A stretch of DNA of 45,248 nucleotides. Source: Propionibacterium acidifaciens DSM 21887 (GTDB lineage: Bacteria > Actinomycetota > Actinomycetes > Propionibacteriales > Propionibacteriaceae). The DNA lies in assembly GCF_000426605.1 (NCBI RefSeq), contig NZ_AUFR01000024.1, forward strand, positions 1 to 45,248, read 5' to 3'. Made by a program: the position numbers and the translations under genes. Of the stretch, positions 16,499 to 26,152 are shown piece after piece. Under the pieces are notes generated by a model. That model had not been told where the DNA came from. It ran no database searches and saw nothing but the letters and a program-made list of their open reading frames with translations. Numbering within the stretch: the stretch's first letter is position 1; every line of letters starts with the position of its first letter.

Positions 16499-17698
16499 GC
16501 GCGGGTTGCGGTCGCCGACGACGGCGACGGAGATGCCGCCCGCCTGCTCGGTCGCGGGGGTGTAGGCGCTGCCCCCGGTGGCGCGGTCGGAGCGGACGCA
16601 GAAGATGTGCCGCGCCTCGGCCGCCTCGGCGACCTGCCGGTTCACCGCGGCGTCATTGGCCGCCGCCACGACGTACCAGGCGTCGTCCACGTCGGACGGC
16701 CGGAAGCCGCGCCCGACGAGCTCGACCTGACCACGGGCCGCCAAGCCCGAGACCTTGATGCCGGCGCTCGGTGCGACGACGCGCACCCTGGCGCCGGCCT
16801 CCAGCAGCTGCGGGATGCGGCGCTCGGCCACATGACCGGCGCCCACCACGAGCACCCGACGGCCCTGCAGCCGCAGGCCGGACAGGTACACCGGGGCCCC
16901 CTGACCGGCCCCCTCGGAGCCGAGCCGGCGGCGGTAGCGGTCGATCACGACATCGGCGATCTCGTCGCAGTCGTCGATGACGTGCGCGATGCGCACCTCG
17001 ACTCCGGGGTGGGACTCGACCCAGGCGCCCACCTGCTCGGCCAGCCATTCCGACAGCTTGCCGGTGAACAGGAAGACGGGCGCCACGACGATGCGGGTGA
17101 GTCCGGACGCGGCCGCCGCCGACAGGGCGTCGGGCACGCTCGGTCGGTTCACCTGGATGAAGGCGGGCAGCACCTGCCGCAGGCCCATCTCGTCCCACAC
17201 CAGACGCGCGATGCGGTAGTGCTCGGCGTTGGCGTCGGGCACGAGGGCGCCGCGGCCCACGAGCACGACGGCCGTGTCGCCGGGTCGCCAGGCCTCGCCG
17301 CCGGCGGGGGTCAGGGCCTCGTCGATGCGGCGCTGCAGGGCGAAGCGGACGCGCGGGTCGGGCATGAGCGGGCCGGCGTAGGCCACGCGGGCGTCGCCGC
17401 GGCCGGCCTCGATGGCGTCGGGGATGTCGGCGCGGACGTGGCCGCCGGTGTGCAGCAGCAGCGGCACGACGACGGCGTCCGGGTCCTCGCCGCCGGCCTG
17501 GGGCGGCACCGCCTCGAGGGCGTCGCCGACGGCGGCGGCGATGTCGGGCTCGGCGAGCTCGACGAAGCCGATGCCGACGTGCACGTCGGGCAGCCGGCCG
17601 GCGACGCGGTCGACGAGCGCCCGGCAGCTGGCCAGGCCCTCGGCCTGGCGGGTGCCGTGGGCGGCGACGACGAGCGGGGGTTGACGGGTCATTGTCAC
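16448..17698 (-). CDS. cbiX: Sirohydrochlorin cobaltochelatase (CbiX) fused to precorrin-2 dehydrogenase
   Basis: The 416-residue protein joins two steps. Residues 1 to about 255 are a class II chelatase of the CbiX type: VVAAHGTRQAEG carries the N-terminal metal-binding histidine, VVPLLLHTGGHVRADI follows, and a second half-domain has VAPVFLFTGKLSE. This part inserts cobalt into sirohydrochlorin. From about residue 265 a Rossmann domain (GRRVLVVGAGHVAERR, then VVAAANDAAVN and FCVRSDRATGGSA) matches the NAD-dependent precorrin-2 dehydrogenase part of CysG/SirC. One polypeptide can thus oxidise precorrin-2 and add cobalt. GTG 17698 overlaps the preceding stop (GTGA), which fixes the start. It is the last gene of the minus operon; its last codons are duplicated beyond the toxin-antitoxin cassette. 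Confidence 0.9.
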   Translation of the reverse strand: MTMTRQPPLVVAAHGTRQAEGLASCRALVDRVAGRLPDVHVGIGFVELAEPDIAAAVGDALEAVPPQAGGEDPDAVVVPLLLHTGGHVRADIPDAIEAGRGDARVAYAGPLMPDPRVRFALQRRIDEALTPAGGEAWRPGDTAVVLVGRGALVPDANAEHYRIARLVWDEMGLRQVLPAFIQVNRPSVPDALSAAAASGLTRIVVAPVFLFTGKLSEWLAEQVGAWVESHPGVEVRIAHVIDDCDEIADVVIDRYRRRLGSEGAGQGAPVYLSGLRLQGRRVLVVGAGHVAERRIPQLLEAGARVRVVAPSAGIKVSGLAARGQVELVGRGFRPSDVDDAWYVVAAANDAAVNRQVAEAAEARHIFCVRSDRATGGSAYTPATEQAGGISVAVVGDRNPRRSVKVREELLRALQGV

Positions 17699-20271
17699 TT
17701 CTCCTCGGTCCGGCCCCGGTATTCGGCGCGCGACATCCTCGGACGGTCCTGGTGGCGGTAGTTGAGGCGGTTCTCGCCGCTCACCCGCCCCTCCATCCAG
17801 TGGTAGTCGCGCGGGGTGACGATCATCCGTCGACCGTCACCGCTGGTGACGAACCTGGTGGTGTCGGAGCCGACGATCACCATCGTGTTCATGTCCACCC
17901 ACTCCGGCCTGAACTCGGCCAGCGTCGACATCGTCACCTTCTGTTGGGGCCGCTCGGCCTGCGCGACGCAGGCGACCGGGGTGTCCGGCCCGCGGTGCTG
18001 CGCGATGATCGCCAGCGCGTCGGGCAGGTGGTGGGTGCGCGTGCGCGAGCGCGGGTTGTAGAAGGTGATGACGAAGTCGCCCTCGGCGGCGGCGCGCACC
18101 CGCTTGCAGATGAGCTCCCAGTCGGTGTGCAGGTCCGACAGGCTGATCGTCGCGTGGTCGTGGCCCAGCGGGGCGCCCAGGATGCCCGAGACGGCCAGCT
18201 CGGCGGTGACGCCCGGGACGATGTCGACGTCGATGCCGTCGGTGCCCATCTCGAGGGTCGGGCTGGCCATGGCGTAGATCGCCGGGTCGCCGCCGCAGAC
18301 GAAGGCGACGTCGAGGCCGCGGCGGGCGGCGTCGATGGCCGCAGCGGTGCGCTGCTCCTCGGTGCCCATCCTCGTGGCCAGGACGTCGGCGTTCGGGCTC
18401 ACCAGGTCGCGGATCTGGCGCACGTACGGGCCGTAGCCGACCACCAGGTTCGCGTTCCGCACCGCGTCGCGCGCCCTCGGGGTGAGCAGATCGCGGGAGC
18501 CCGGGCCCAGGCCGACGACGTGCAGCACGCCGCGGGCCGGGATGCGTCCGAGGGCGCAGGTCGCGTTGCGGCTCTTGCGCTTGGGCACGACGAGCCGCGC
18601 CCCGGCGGCCAGCACAGAGGCCTCGGACACCGAGCCGGTGCCGACCTCGGCCCGCACGACCTCGGAGACGGTCGGGGCGTCCTGGGCGTCGAGGGTCGCG
18701 GCGTCGAAGACCCGGTAGGGGACGCCGAGCTCGGCGGCCAGCCGGATGAGGCCCCTCTCGCCCACCTTGACGTCGGCGCTGCACAGGGCGGCGACCGACT
18801 CGACGGCCAGGCCGGCGTCGGCAAGGATCTCCTCGAGCAGGCCGCGCAGCTCCTCGACGTCGGTGCCCCTGTTGCAGCCCATGCCCACGACGAGGCTGTC
18901 GGGCCGCAGGACGACGGTGGGCAGCCCGGAGGCGGGCACCTCGAGCCCGTCGGTCACGACGACGCGGGCCACGGCCGGCGGCCTGCCGTCGGCCCCCTCC
19001 GGACCGTCGGAGGCGTCGAGGCCGTCAGCGGCGGCGGGCGCCTCGCGGGGGCCGGTGACGCGCACGGTGTCGGGCAGCGGCGGCACCCGCCACAGGCGCT
19101 CGCGCACCCAGTCGACCGGCCTGCCCTCGAGGAGGGCGCCGGTGACGGCCGCCACGTCGCCGCTGACGGCCCAGCCGAGCTGGTCGAGGGCCGGCAGGCC
19201 GAGCGAGTCGGTGGCGGTGGAGACGACGGCAGTGGCGCCGATCCCGTCGGCGATCCGGCGGGCCAGCTCGTTGGCCCCGCCGATGTGCCCGCCGACCAGC
19301 GGGATCGCGAACCGGCCCGCCTCGTCCACGACGACGACGCCCGGGTCGGTCCGCTTGTCGGCCAGGAACGGGGCGATCATGCGGGCCGTGGCGCCGAGGG
19401 CCAGGTGCGAGACGATGAGATCGCACTCGCCCCACGCGGCGGCCAGCCCGGCCGCCGCGCCGCCGACGTAGCGCTTCGACACGACGGACAGGGCCTCGTC
19501 GATGCGGTCGGCGTTCGCGCGGGCGCGTCCGGTCGTGCAGACCTGGCCGATGATCGGCTCGCGGTCCGAGCCGTCGGCGGCCCGGTTCCGACCGGGGCGC
19601 TGCTCGTCGTCGGCGGGCTCGGCGGCGTCGCCGGCGATCTCCGGGGTCACGCCGAGCACGGCCGCCTCGTCGGGGCGGTGGTCGAGCACGAGCGCGACGT
19701 GCAGGCCGGGCACCTCGCCGGCGCCGAGGGCGAGGGCCCGGTCCTCGCTGAGGACGTCGACCCGCTCGTCGGGCTCGCCCATGCGGGCGGCCACGACGTA
19801 GGTCTTGCCGGCCCCGCGCAGGGCCTCGGCGAGCTCGCGCACGCCGCGGCCGGGGGCGGTGAGGACGGCGACCTTCGGATGGTTCCGGGCCACGCGCACG
19901 GCGGCGTCGATGCCGCGGGAGTGGGCGTTGACGATCTGGGCGTCGTCCCAGGGCACGGCGACGGCGGCGAAGGCGGCCTGCACGCTCGTGATCTCGGGGA
20001 CGACCTCGACGGCCAGCCCCGCCGCGCGCAGGCGGCGCACGACGCCGAAGAACAGCGGGTCGCCCGAGGCCACGACGACGACCCGGGCGTCGCCGGGCAG
20101 GGCCCTCATGGCCTCGACGGCCGGCCCGATGGGGCCCAGCACCAGGCGCCTGTCCTCGGGCACCGCCAAGGCGTCGAGGTGGCGGCGCCCGCCGACGACC
20201 AGGTCGGCGGCGGCGGCCTCGCGGCGCAGCCGCTCGTCGATGCGGCCGAGGTATCCGTGGACGCGGATCAT
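17695..20271 (-). CDS. CbiE-CbiG-CbiH triple fusion (C5-methyltransferase, 5A hydrolase, C17-methyltransferase)
   Basis: The 858-residue protein carries three corrin-pathway enzymes. Residues 1-205 resemble CbiE (VVVASGDPLFFGV, EVVPEITSVQAAFA, DAQIVNAHSRG), the C5-methyltransferase. After an acidic linker, residues of about 235-560 are CbiG (cobalt-precorrin-5A hydrolase): HLALGATARMIAP, VPLVGGHIGGANELA and, in its C-terminal half, VVGMGCNRGTDVEEL and VASVAALCSADVK-like sequence. From about 580 CbiH/CobJ begins (VLHVVGLGPGSRDLLTP, VCGGDPAIYAMAS, ITFYNPRSRTR), the C17-methyltransferase that contracts the ring. CbiG-CbiH fusions are familiar; adding CbiE is less common. ATG 20271 overlaps the cobM stop (ATGA), and the stop overlaps the next start (GTGA). 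Confidence 0.92.
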   Translation of the reverse strand: MIRVHGYLGRIDERLRREAAAADLVVGGRRHLDALAVPEDRRLVLGPIGPAVEAMRALPGDARVVVVASGDPLFFGVVRRLRAAGLAVEVVPEITSVQAAFAAVAVPWDDAQIVNAHSRGIDAAVRVARNHPKVAVLTAPGRGVRELAEALRGAGKTYVVAARMGEPDERVDVLSEDRALALGAGEVPGLHVALVLDHRPDEAAVLGVTPEIAGDAAEPADDEQRPGRNRAADGSDREPIIGQVCTTGRARANADRIDEALSVVSKRYVGGAAAGLAAAWGECDLIVSHLALGATARMIAPFLADKRTDPGVVVVDEAGRFAIPLVGGHIGGANELARRIADGIGATAVVSTATDSLGLPALDQLGWAVSGDVAAVTGALLEGRPVDWVRERLWRVPPLPDTVRVTGPREAPAAADGLDASDGPEGADGRPPAVARVVVTDGLEVPASGLPTVVLRPDSLVVGMGCNRGTDVEELRGLLEEILADAGLAVESVAALCSADVKVGERGLIRLAAELGVPYRVFDAATLDAQDAPTVSEVVRAEVGTGSVSEASVLAAGARLVVPKRKSRNATCALGRIPARGVLHVVGLGPGSRDLLTPRARDAVRNANLVVGYGPYVRQIRDLVSPNADVLATRMGTEEQRTAAAIDAARRGLDVAFVCGGDPAIYAMASPTLEMGTDGIDVDIVPGVTAELAVSGILGAPLGHDHATISLSDLHTDWELICKRVRAAAEGDFVITFYNPRSRTRTHHLPDALAIIAQHRGPDTPVACVAQAERPQQKVTMSTLAEFRPEWVDMNTMVIVGSDTTRFVTSGDGRRMIVTPRDYHWMEGRVSGENRLNYRHQDRPRMSRAEYRGRTEEK

Positions 20272-21275
20272 GCCTTCTCCTCCGTCATCCCGCCCCGGGT
20301 CCCGTCGGGGGCGTCGTCTCCGGACCCGGCGTCACCGGGAACGGCGTCGTCGAGGGCGCGGGCGCCGTGGGCGCGCAGCTCCTGCCGGGCCCGCGCGTCG
20401 GCGGCGCGGTACCCGTGGCGGAAGCCGGGGTGGTACAGGTGGCTGCGCGCGGTGATGGGCCCCTCGGCGAGGGCGGGGCCGACGAGCACGATGGTGTGCT
20501 TCCACAGCCGGTGGGCCCGCATCGTCTCGGACAGCCGGGACAGCTCGCAGCGGAACATCATCTCCTGCGGCCAGGTCACCGAGTAGCCGATGATGCACGG
20601 GGTGCCGGGCGGGTAGCCGCCGGCGAGGAGGGCGTCCTGGAGGGCGCGGTGGCGGGCCGCCGACAGGTAGACGGCCATGGTGGCGCCGTGCGCGGCGAAC
20701 GAGGCGATGGTCTCCCCGTCCGGCATCGGGGTGCGGCCCCCCTCCAGGCGGGTGATGACGAGCGACTGGCTGACCTCGGGCACGGTGATCTCGACGTCCA
20801 TGCGGGCGGCGGTGGCGCTGAAGGCCGAGATGCCCGGCACGGTCTCGACGTCGACGCCGAGGCGCCGACACAGGTCGCGCTGCTCGGCGGTGGCCCCGTA
20901 GAGGGACGGGTCGCCGGTGTGCACGCGGGCCACGAGGAGGTGCTCGTCGCGGGCGCGGGTGTACAGCGGGACGAGGTCCTCCAAGGGGATCGACGCGGAG
21001 TCGACGAGCTCGGCGTCCGGCCGGCGGTTCGCCACCATGTCGGGGTGGACGAGGCTGGACGCCCAGATGACGATGTCGGCCTCGGCGATGACGCGGGCGC
21101 CGCGCACGCTCACCAGGTCGGGGGCGCCGGGGCCCGCCCCGACGAAGACGACGAGGCCGCGCGGGCGGTCGTGCCCGGGGGCGGGGACCGGCGGCGCGCC
21201 GATCCGCGCATGGTCGATCGCGTCGACGTCGGGCTCGTCGTCCGCGGGCTCGGCTCCTGCGGGCCGCTCGCTCAT
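20268..21275 (-). CDS. cobM: Precorrin-4 C11-methyltransferase (CobM/CbiF)
   Basis: The 335-residue protein is a class III SAM methyltransferase. After a 35-residue acidic leader it shows GLVVFVGAGPGAPDLVSVRGA, VIWASSLVHPDM, RVHTGDPSLYGATAEQ, VPGISAFSATAA and PEVSQSLVITRLEGRTP-like sequence, all CbiF/CobM signatures. It methylates C11 of (cobalt-)precorrin-4. ATG 21275 follows AGGAGG with a 6-nt gap and overlaps the cobI stop. The C-terminal 45 residues are rich in G, D and A and exceed the family core. The stop overlaps the triple-fusion start by 4 nt. Confidence 0.93.
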   Translation of the reverse strand: MSERPAGAEPADDEPDVDAIDHARIGAPPVPAPGHDRPRGLVVFVGAGPGAPDLVSVRGARVIAEADIVIWASSLVHPDMVANRRPDAELVDSASIPLEDLVPLYTRARDEHLLVARVHTGDPSLYGATAEQRDLCRRLGVDVETVPGISAFSATAARMDVEITVPEVSQSLVITRLEGGRTPMPDGETIASFAAHGATMAVYLSAARHRALQDALLAGGYPPGTPCIIGYSVTWPQEMMFRCELSRLSETMRAHRLWKHTIVLVGPALAEGPITARSHLYHPGFRHGYRAADARARQELRAHGARALDDAVPGDAGSGDDAPDGTRGGMTEEKA

Positions 21276-22069
21276 ATCCGGCCTCCTGTGATGGTGCGCT
21301 CGGGCGTCGTGAGGACGGCCGAGAAGTAGGGCAGCGTCTCGTCGGCGTCGATCTCGTCGAGGTCGACGAGCCGCTGGTCGGGCAGGGAGACGTCGGTGCC
21401 GATGACCGCCCGGCGGCCGCGCTCGCGCAGGGCCCGCAGCACCTCGGGCAGCGTGCGTCCTCCCTTGTAGATGGCGGCCGAATCGGCGACGTCGAGCAGC
21501 CGCCCGAGCCTGTCGGGCCCGACGGTGGCCGGCACGAGGGCGAGGATCTCGCGGCCCTCGGCCAGCGGGGTGGTGCTCGCGGCGGCCAGGGCCTGCATGG
21601 CGGTGATGCCGGGCACGAGCTCGTAGTCGACGTCGGGCATGCGCCGGGCGAGCGTGGCGCGCAGATAGCTGAAGGTGGAGAAGACGGCCGGGTCGCCGAC
21701 GGTGGCGAAGGCGACGGTGCGGCAGCCGGACCCGAAGGCCTCGACGGCGGCGTCGGCGCTGGCCCGCCAGCTGTCGGCGCGGCGGGCGCCGACGCCGCGG
21801 CGCTGGGCCATCGAGAAGGGGATGCGCCTGATGCGGGCCGCGCCGTCGGGGACGACGTCGGCGATGATCCGCTCGGCGCGCCCGGGGCCGTCGGCGGAGG
21901 CCTCGGTGGCGGGGACGAGGATGACGCCGGCCGTCCGCAGCACCCTCGCCGCCTTGAAGGTGACCAGTTCGGGATCGCCGGGGCCCACCCCGACCCCGAT
22001 GAAGCGCCGCCGGCCGCCGCCGCGACCGGGGCCGCCGGATCCGATGTCGGGGCGCGCGCTCTCGCTCAC
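21272..22069 (-). CDS. cobI: Precorrin-2 C20-methyltransferase (CobI/CbiL)
   Basis: The 265-residue protein, after a short G/R-rich leader, has FIGVGVGPGDPELVTFKAARVL (SAM-site glycine motif), ILVPATEAS, ATVGDPAVFSTFSYL, ELVPGITAMQALAA and AIYKGGRTLPEV. These are hallmarks of CobI/CbiL, which methylates C20 and commits precorrin-2 to corrin rather than siroheme. GTG 22069 is preceded by GAGGAGG 4 nt upstream. It is the first gene of the minus operon and sits directly behind the cobalamin riboswitch, so expression should fall when adenosylcobalamin is abundant. Confidence 0.93.
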   Translation of the reverse strand: MSESARPDIGSGGPGRGGGRRRFIGVGVGPGDPELVTFKAARVLRTAGVILVPATEASADGPGRAERIIADVVPDGAARIRRIPFSMAQRRGVGARRADSWRASADAAVEAFGSGCRTVAFATVGDPAVFSTFSYLRATLARRMPDVDYELVPGITAMQALAAASTTPLAEGREILALVPATVGPDRLGRLLDVADSAAIYKGGRTLPEVLRALRERGRRAVIGTDVSLPDQRLVDLDEIDADETLPYFSAVLTTPERTITGGRI

Positions 22070-22104
22070 ATGGCCTCCTCAGGTGCCTCGCCCAATGGTT
22101 CTCG

Positions 22105-22210
22105 CCGTGCAGCGCCGCGAGTGTCTGGCTGACCGGCCGGAGCCGGATCACAGTGGCGGGACCGCTCCGGACCACCGGCTCGGCCGGGCACCGGATTCCT
22201 CGTCGGAACT
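22105..22210 (-). ncRNA. Cobalamin (AdoCbl) riboswitch upstream of cobI
   Basis: Read on the minus strand, the leader contains the ordered conserved blocks of the cobalamin aptamer. These are AGGAAtCCGGTG (from about 22200), then CGGTCCCGCCACTGTGATCC (CCCGCCACTGTGA at 22148-22160), then the B12-box-like GGTCAGCCAGACACT (about 22120-22134). About 40 nt later comes the cobI GAGGAGG and GTG. No T-tract terminator separates box and gene, so control of translation start is more likely than attenuation. The block order and spacing fit the Rfam family. The outer boundaries are estimates. Confidence 0.9.
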
Positions 22211-22349
22211 GCACTGCACAGTGTGTCACACGCCCGAAGCCCCCGCCCCCAGCCTCGGGCGCCGCAGGGCCCCGCGCGGCGGACCGGCGGCGGGCCGGCA
22301 CGGCCCCGCGGCCCGGGCCCGCGACGGCCGGGCGCCCTCGGACGGCAGG

Positions 22350-23816
22350 TCAGTTGTGAACCGTGCGGGCGCTCTCCCCGGGCGACGGCCGGGCGTCCTC
22401 GGACGGCACCCGCGCGGCGCCCAGGTCGCGCATCCGGCGCGCCCAGCCCGGCCCGTGCCCGTCGTCCTCGTCGTCCTCGGGCACAGCGGCCGCCAGCGGG
22501 AGGAGCCCGGCGCGGTGCAGCAGGGGGTCGTCGGCGCGCAGGGAGCGGACCGGGCCGACGGGCCCGCCGCGGTGCTCGAAGCGCACCGTCACGATGCCGT
22601 GCCCCGAGCCCCACACCCAGCCGCGGCCCCATTCGTCGTGCTCGACGTCCATGCCGGGCGGGAAGCCGGCTTCCGGATGGCGCACCGTGACCGACGGGGC
22701 CGCCTCGTCGTGGCGCACGAGCCGGCCGGCGGCCGGCTCCGCGTCGTCGACCTCGAAGAGCTCCTCCTGGGCGGCCTGCGTGAAGTTCGAGACGCCCACG
22801 CCGAGGAGCCGTACGCCGCCGCGGGGGTCGATCGCCCCGGCCAGGCCCTGGGCGACGGCGGCGATGCGCTCGGGATGGTCGGTGGCGCCGAGCAGGGTGC
22901 GTGAGCGGCTCACCGTGCTGAAGTCGGCCATGCGGGCCTTGACGGTGACGGTGCGGGCGAACAGGCCCGCCCTGGCGAGCCGGACGGCGACGAGCCTGGC
23001 GTCGGCGGCGATGACCTCGGCGACCGCGGCCGACTCGGTGATGTCCTGCTCGAAGGTGTCCTCGACCGAGATCGACTTGGCCTCCCCTCGCGGCGCCACC
23101 GGCCGGTCGTCCTGCGCGAAGGCGATGCCGTGGACGTACTCCCCCACGGCCCGGCCGAGTTCGCGGACGAGCTCGCGGGGGCTCGCCTCGCGCAGCTCGG
23201 CGACCGTGCGGATCCCGAGTCGGCTGAGCTTCTCAGTGGTGGCCGGGCCGATGCCGGGGATGGCCCGCACGCTCATCGGCGCGATGAAGTCGGGCTCCCG
23301 GCCGGGGGCGATGATGCGGCTCCCGTCGGGCTTGGCGGACTCGGAGGCGAGCTTGGCGATGAACTTGCTGGAGCCGACGCCGACCGAGGCGTGGAGGCCC
23401 TCTGTGCGCTCCGTGATCTCGCGGCGCAGGCCCTCGACGAGCGCGGCGAGCGCCTCCGGCGAGGTGTCGCGCCCGCCGGCGGCCAGGTCGACGAAGGCCT
23501 CGTCGATGCTGAGGGGCTCGACGAGGGGGCTGAGCTCGCCGAGCAGAGCCATGACGATGCGGCTGGACTCGCGGTAGGCCTCGAAGCGGGTGGCCAGGTA
23601 GGCGGCGTGCGGGGCCAGGTGCCGGGCCTGGCCGGTGCCCATGGCCGAGTGGACGCCCAGCGCGCGGGCCTCGTAGCTGGCGGTCGCGACGACCCCGCGC
23701 CCTCCGACGCCCCCGACGACGACCGGCCTTCCGGCCAGCGAGGGCTTGTCGCGCTGCTCGACGGACGCGAAGAAGGCGTCGAGGTCGAGGTGCAGCACGG
23801 AGGCGGACGCGCGCAT
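22350..23816 (-). CDS. dinB: DNA polymerase IV (Y-family)
   Basis: The 488-residue translesion polymerase starts [15 protein letters not shown], with catalytic D11 and D13, and has [12 protein letters not shown] and SIDEAFVDL (D105, E106). The helix-hairpin-helix [17 protein letters not shown] and the little-finger domain with [14 protein letters not shown] follow. A C-terminal segment of about 130 residues, including a [18 protein letters not shown] block, exceeds E. coli DinB and is common in actinobacterial forms. It lies 3 nt after folA, forming thyA-folA-dinB. Some 280 nt to cobI hold the cobalamin riboswitch and GC-rich sequence. Confidence 0.95.
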   Translation of the reverse strand: MRASASVLHLDLDAFFASVEQRDKPSLAGRPVVVGGVGGRGVVATASYEARALGVHSAMGTGQARHLAPHAAYLATRFEAYRESSRIVMALLGELSPLVEPLSIDEAFVDLAAGGRDTSPEALAALVEGLRREITERTEGLHASVGVGSSKFIAKLASESAKPDGSRIIAPGREPDFIAPMSVRAIPGIGPATTEKLSRLGIRTVAELREASPRELVRELGRAVGEYVHGIAFAQDDRPVAPRGEAKSISVEDTFEQDITESAAVAEVIAADARLVAVRLARAGLFARTVTVKARMADFSTVSRSRTLLGATDHPERIAAVAQGLAGAIDPRGGVRLLGVGVSNFTQAAQEELFEVDDAEPAAGRLVRHDEAAPSVTVRHPEAGFPPGMDVEHDEWGRGWVWGSGHGIVTVRFEHRGGPVGPVRSLRADDPLLHRAGLLPLAAAVPEDDEDDGHGPGWARRMRDLGAARVPSEDARPSPGESARTVHN

Positions 23817-23819
23817 GAC

Positions 23820-24389
23820 TCAGCCCTTCGCGCCGTCCAGCCCGTCGCCGCCTCCGGCCTGGGGGCGGATGCGCTCGTAGCGGACGACGTCGAACCGCTC
23901 GCCGACGATGCGCTCGGTCTCGCGCCAGCGGGCCGGGTCGATCGGCGGGAAGGTGACCGCGCCGGCGGCGTCGGCGTGCACGGCGGTGATGTCGAGCTCG
24001 TCGACCCGCCCCATGGCGGCCCGGTAGACCTCGCCGCCGCCGCAGATGAAGACCTTCTCGCGGTCGAGGCCGGCGGCGACGTCCAGGGCCTCGTCGAGGC
24101 TCGCCACGGCGATGCCGCGCGCCCCGGCCGGCGGGTCCTCCGGGAAGCGCACCGACGCCGGGTCTCGGCTGATGACGATGCTCGTGCGCCCGGCGAGCAG
24201 GCCCATGGTGCGGTGCGTGGCGTGTCCGAGGATGAGGGGGTGGCCGAACGTCGTCGCCTTGAAGCGGCGCCAGTCCTCGCGGAACCTGAAGGGCTGGTCG
24301 ACGCCGTCGCCGATGACGCCGTTCGCGGCGACGAGGGCGATGGCAATGACCCGGGGACCGGGCCCGGCGCCGTCCGAGGGCCCGCTCAC
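23820..24389 (-). CDS. folA: Dihydrofolate reductase
   Basis: The 189-residue protein begins after a short leader with [30 protein letters not shown], the DHFR N-terminus with its acidic active-site residue in [34 protein letters not shown] and [13 protein letters not shown] are the NADPH-site motifs. It regenerates tetrahydrofolate used up by thymidylate synthase, encoded just upstream. GTG 24389 overlaps the thyA stop (GTGA), which supports this start over the much longer frame that runs antisense-like through thyA. Confidence 0.94.
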   Translation of the reverse strand: MSGPSDGAGPGPRVIAIALVAANGVIGDGVDQPFRFREDWRRFKATTFGHPLILGHATHRTMGLLAGRTSIVISRDPASVRFPEDPPAGARGIAVASLDEALDVAAGLDREKVFICGGGEVYRAAMGRVDELDITAVHADAAGAVTFPPIDPARWRETERIVGERFDVVRYERIRPQAGGGDGLDGAKG

Positions 24390-25198
24390 ACCGCCACCGG
24401 AGCCTTGATCGACGGGTACGGGTCGTAGCCGATGAGCTCGATGTCGCCCAGCTCGAAACCGTCGATGCTCGTCACCTCGGGATTGAGCCGCAGCCTCGGC
24501 AGGGGGCGCGGGGTGCGCGACAGTTGCTCGCGCACCTGCTCGACATGATTGCTGTAGACGTGCGCATCGCCCAGGGTGTGGACGAAGTCGCCGACGCGCA
24601 GCCCGCAGACCTGCGCCACCATGTGGGTGAGCAGGGCGTACGAGGCGATGTTGAAGGGCACCCCGAGGAACAGGTCGCACGAGCGCTGGTAGAGGCCGCA
24701 GCTCAACCGGGCGGGACCGTCGTCGGAGGCGGGGGCCACGTAGAACTGGAAGAGCAGATGGCACGGCGGCAACGCCATGCCCGGCACCTCGGCGACGTTC
24801 CAGGCCGAGACGACGAGGCGCCGCGAGTCGGGATTCATCCGGATCAGGTCGATCACCTGCGCCAGCTGGTCGATGGCGCCGCCGTCGTAGTCGGGCCAGC
24901 TGCGCCACTGGTGGCCGTAGATGGGGCCGAGGTCGCCGTTCTCGTCGGCCCACTCGTCCCAGATGTGGATGTCGTTCCCGTGCAGCCACGCGATGTTCGT
25001 GTCGCCGCGCAGGAACCACAGCAGCTCGCCGAAGACGCCGCGCGTGTACACCTTCTTCGTCGTGACGAGCGGGAAGCCGTCGTCGAGGTGGAAGCGCATC
25101 TGGTGACCGAAGATGCTGCGCGTGCCCGTGCCGGTGCGGTCGGAGCGGTCGACGCCGATGGTCATGACGCGCTCGAGCAGGTCGAGGTACTGCTGCAT
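24386..25198 (-). CDS. thyA: Thymidylate synthase
   Basis: The 270-residue protein aligns with classical ThyA from its first residue ([15 protein letters not shown]). It shows [17 protein letters not shown], the catalytic cysteine C146 in [32 protein letters not shown] and DAHVYSNH. It makes dTMP from dUMP using methylene-tetrahydrofolate. ATG 25198 follows GAGGAGG closely; the frame upstream adds only R/P-rich residues. It is the first gene of thyA-folA-dinB. A 135-nt spacer separates it from rdgB and probably holds its promoter. Confidence 0.96.
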   Translation of the reverse strand: MQQYLDLLERVMTIGVDRSDRTGTGTRSIFGHQMRFHLDDGFPLVTTKKVYTRGVFGELLWFLRGDTNIAWLHGNDIHIWDEWADENGDLGPIYGHQWRSWPDYDGGAIDQLAQVIDLIRMNPDSRRLVVSAWNVAEVPGMALPPCHLLFQFYVAPASDDGPARLSCGLYQRSCDLFLGVPFNIASYALLTHMVAQVCGLRVGDFVHTLGDAHVYSNHVEQVREQLSRTPRPLPRLRLNPEVTSIDGFELGDIELIGYDPYPSIKAPVAV

Positions 25199-25333
25199 GG
25201 GCCTCCTCGGTCTCGTGCGCCGACCAGGACCGGCGCGTCGGATTCGGTGGACGGGAACCAGGCTATGCTCCGGCGCCGACAGGACCGCCGACCACACCCC
25301 GGAGCGGACGGTTCCCCGTCCGATCCGTTCGGC

Positions 25334-26152
25334 TCAGGGCTCCAGCGGGGTCACGCCGCTCGTCGGCCCGGCGGCGCGGGTGGGCCGGGCCGCGGGCTGG
25401 GACTCCGGGCGCTGCACGGCGGGGATCTGGGCGGTCCACTCGCTGGCGGGCAGCGTCGGGGCCGGGCCCTCCCGGTCGGCGCCCGGCACCGTGTCCGGCT
25501 CGACGTGCAGGCCCTCGGGGACCGGCAGGCCGAGCTCGCGGGCGACAATCGGCAGCATCGCCCGCACGGCGCGGCCGCGGTGGCTGATCGCGTCCTTCTC
25601 GCCGGCGGTCATCTCGGCGGCGGTGCGCAGCCGCCCCTCGGCGTCGGGCAGTTGCTCGTCGGGCACGAAGATCGGGTCGTAGCCGAAACCGCGCGAGCCC
25701 TTGGGACGGTTCGTGAGGTGGCCGGCCATCTCGCCACGGGTCGTGAACTCGCGGCCGTCGGGCATGACGAGCGCCATGACCGCGACGAACTGGGCCTGCC
25801 GGCGCCCCCGCGGGACGTCTTCGATCTGGCGCAGGACGAGCTCGAGGTTGGCGATGTCCTCCTGCTCGGGGCCGTTCCAGCGGGAGCTGCGCACGCCGGG
25901 CATGCCGCCCAGCGCGTCGACGCAGATGCCGGAGTCGTCGGCGAGCGCCGGCAGCCCCGAGTGGACCATACCCTCGCGCGCCTTGATGAGGGCGTTGCCC
26001 TCGAAGGTCCACTCGGACTCCTCGGGGTCGGGGTAGGGGTCGATGTCCTTGAGGCTCACGACCTCCAGGTCCATGCCGCAGTCGGCGATGATGCGGCGCA
26101 GCTCGGTGAGCTTCTTCGCATTGCCGGTGGCCAGGAGCACGCGCCGGGTCAC
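25334..26152 (-). CDS. rdgB: RdgB/HAM1 dITP/XTP pyrophosphatase
   Basis: The 272-residue protein has [17 protein letters not shown] (nucleotide-binding start), [40 protein letters not shown] and [10 protein letters not shown] with [10 protein letters not shown], all family signatures. It hydrolyses non-canonical purine triphosphates. GTG 26152 overlaps the rph stop (GTGA). The last 65 residues or so are a proline/alanine-rich tail beyond the normal family length and probably disordered. Confidence 0.94.
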   Translation of the reverse strand: MTRRVLLATGNAKKLTELRRIIADCGMDLEVVSLKDIDPYPDPEESEWTFEGNALIKAREGMVHSGLPALADDSGICVDALGGMPGVRSSRWNGPEQEDIANLELVLRQIEDVPRGRRQAQFVAVMALVMPDGREFTTRGEMAGHLTNRPKGSRGFGYDPIFVPDEQLPDAEGRLRTAAEMTAGEKDAISHRGRAVRAMLPIVARELGLPVPEGLHVEPDTVPGADREGPAPTLPASEWTAQIPAVQRPESQPAARPTRAAGPTSGVTPLEP

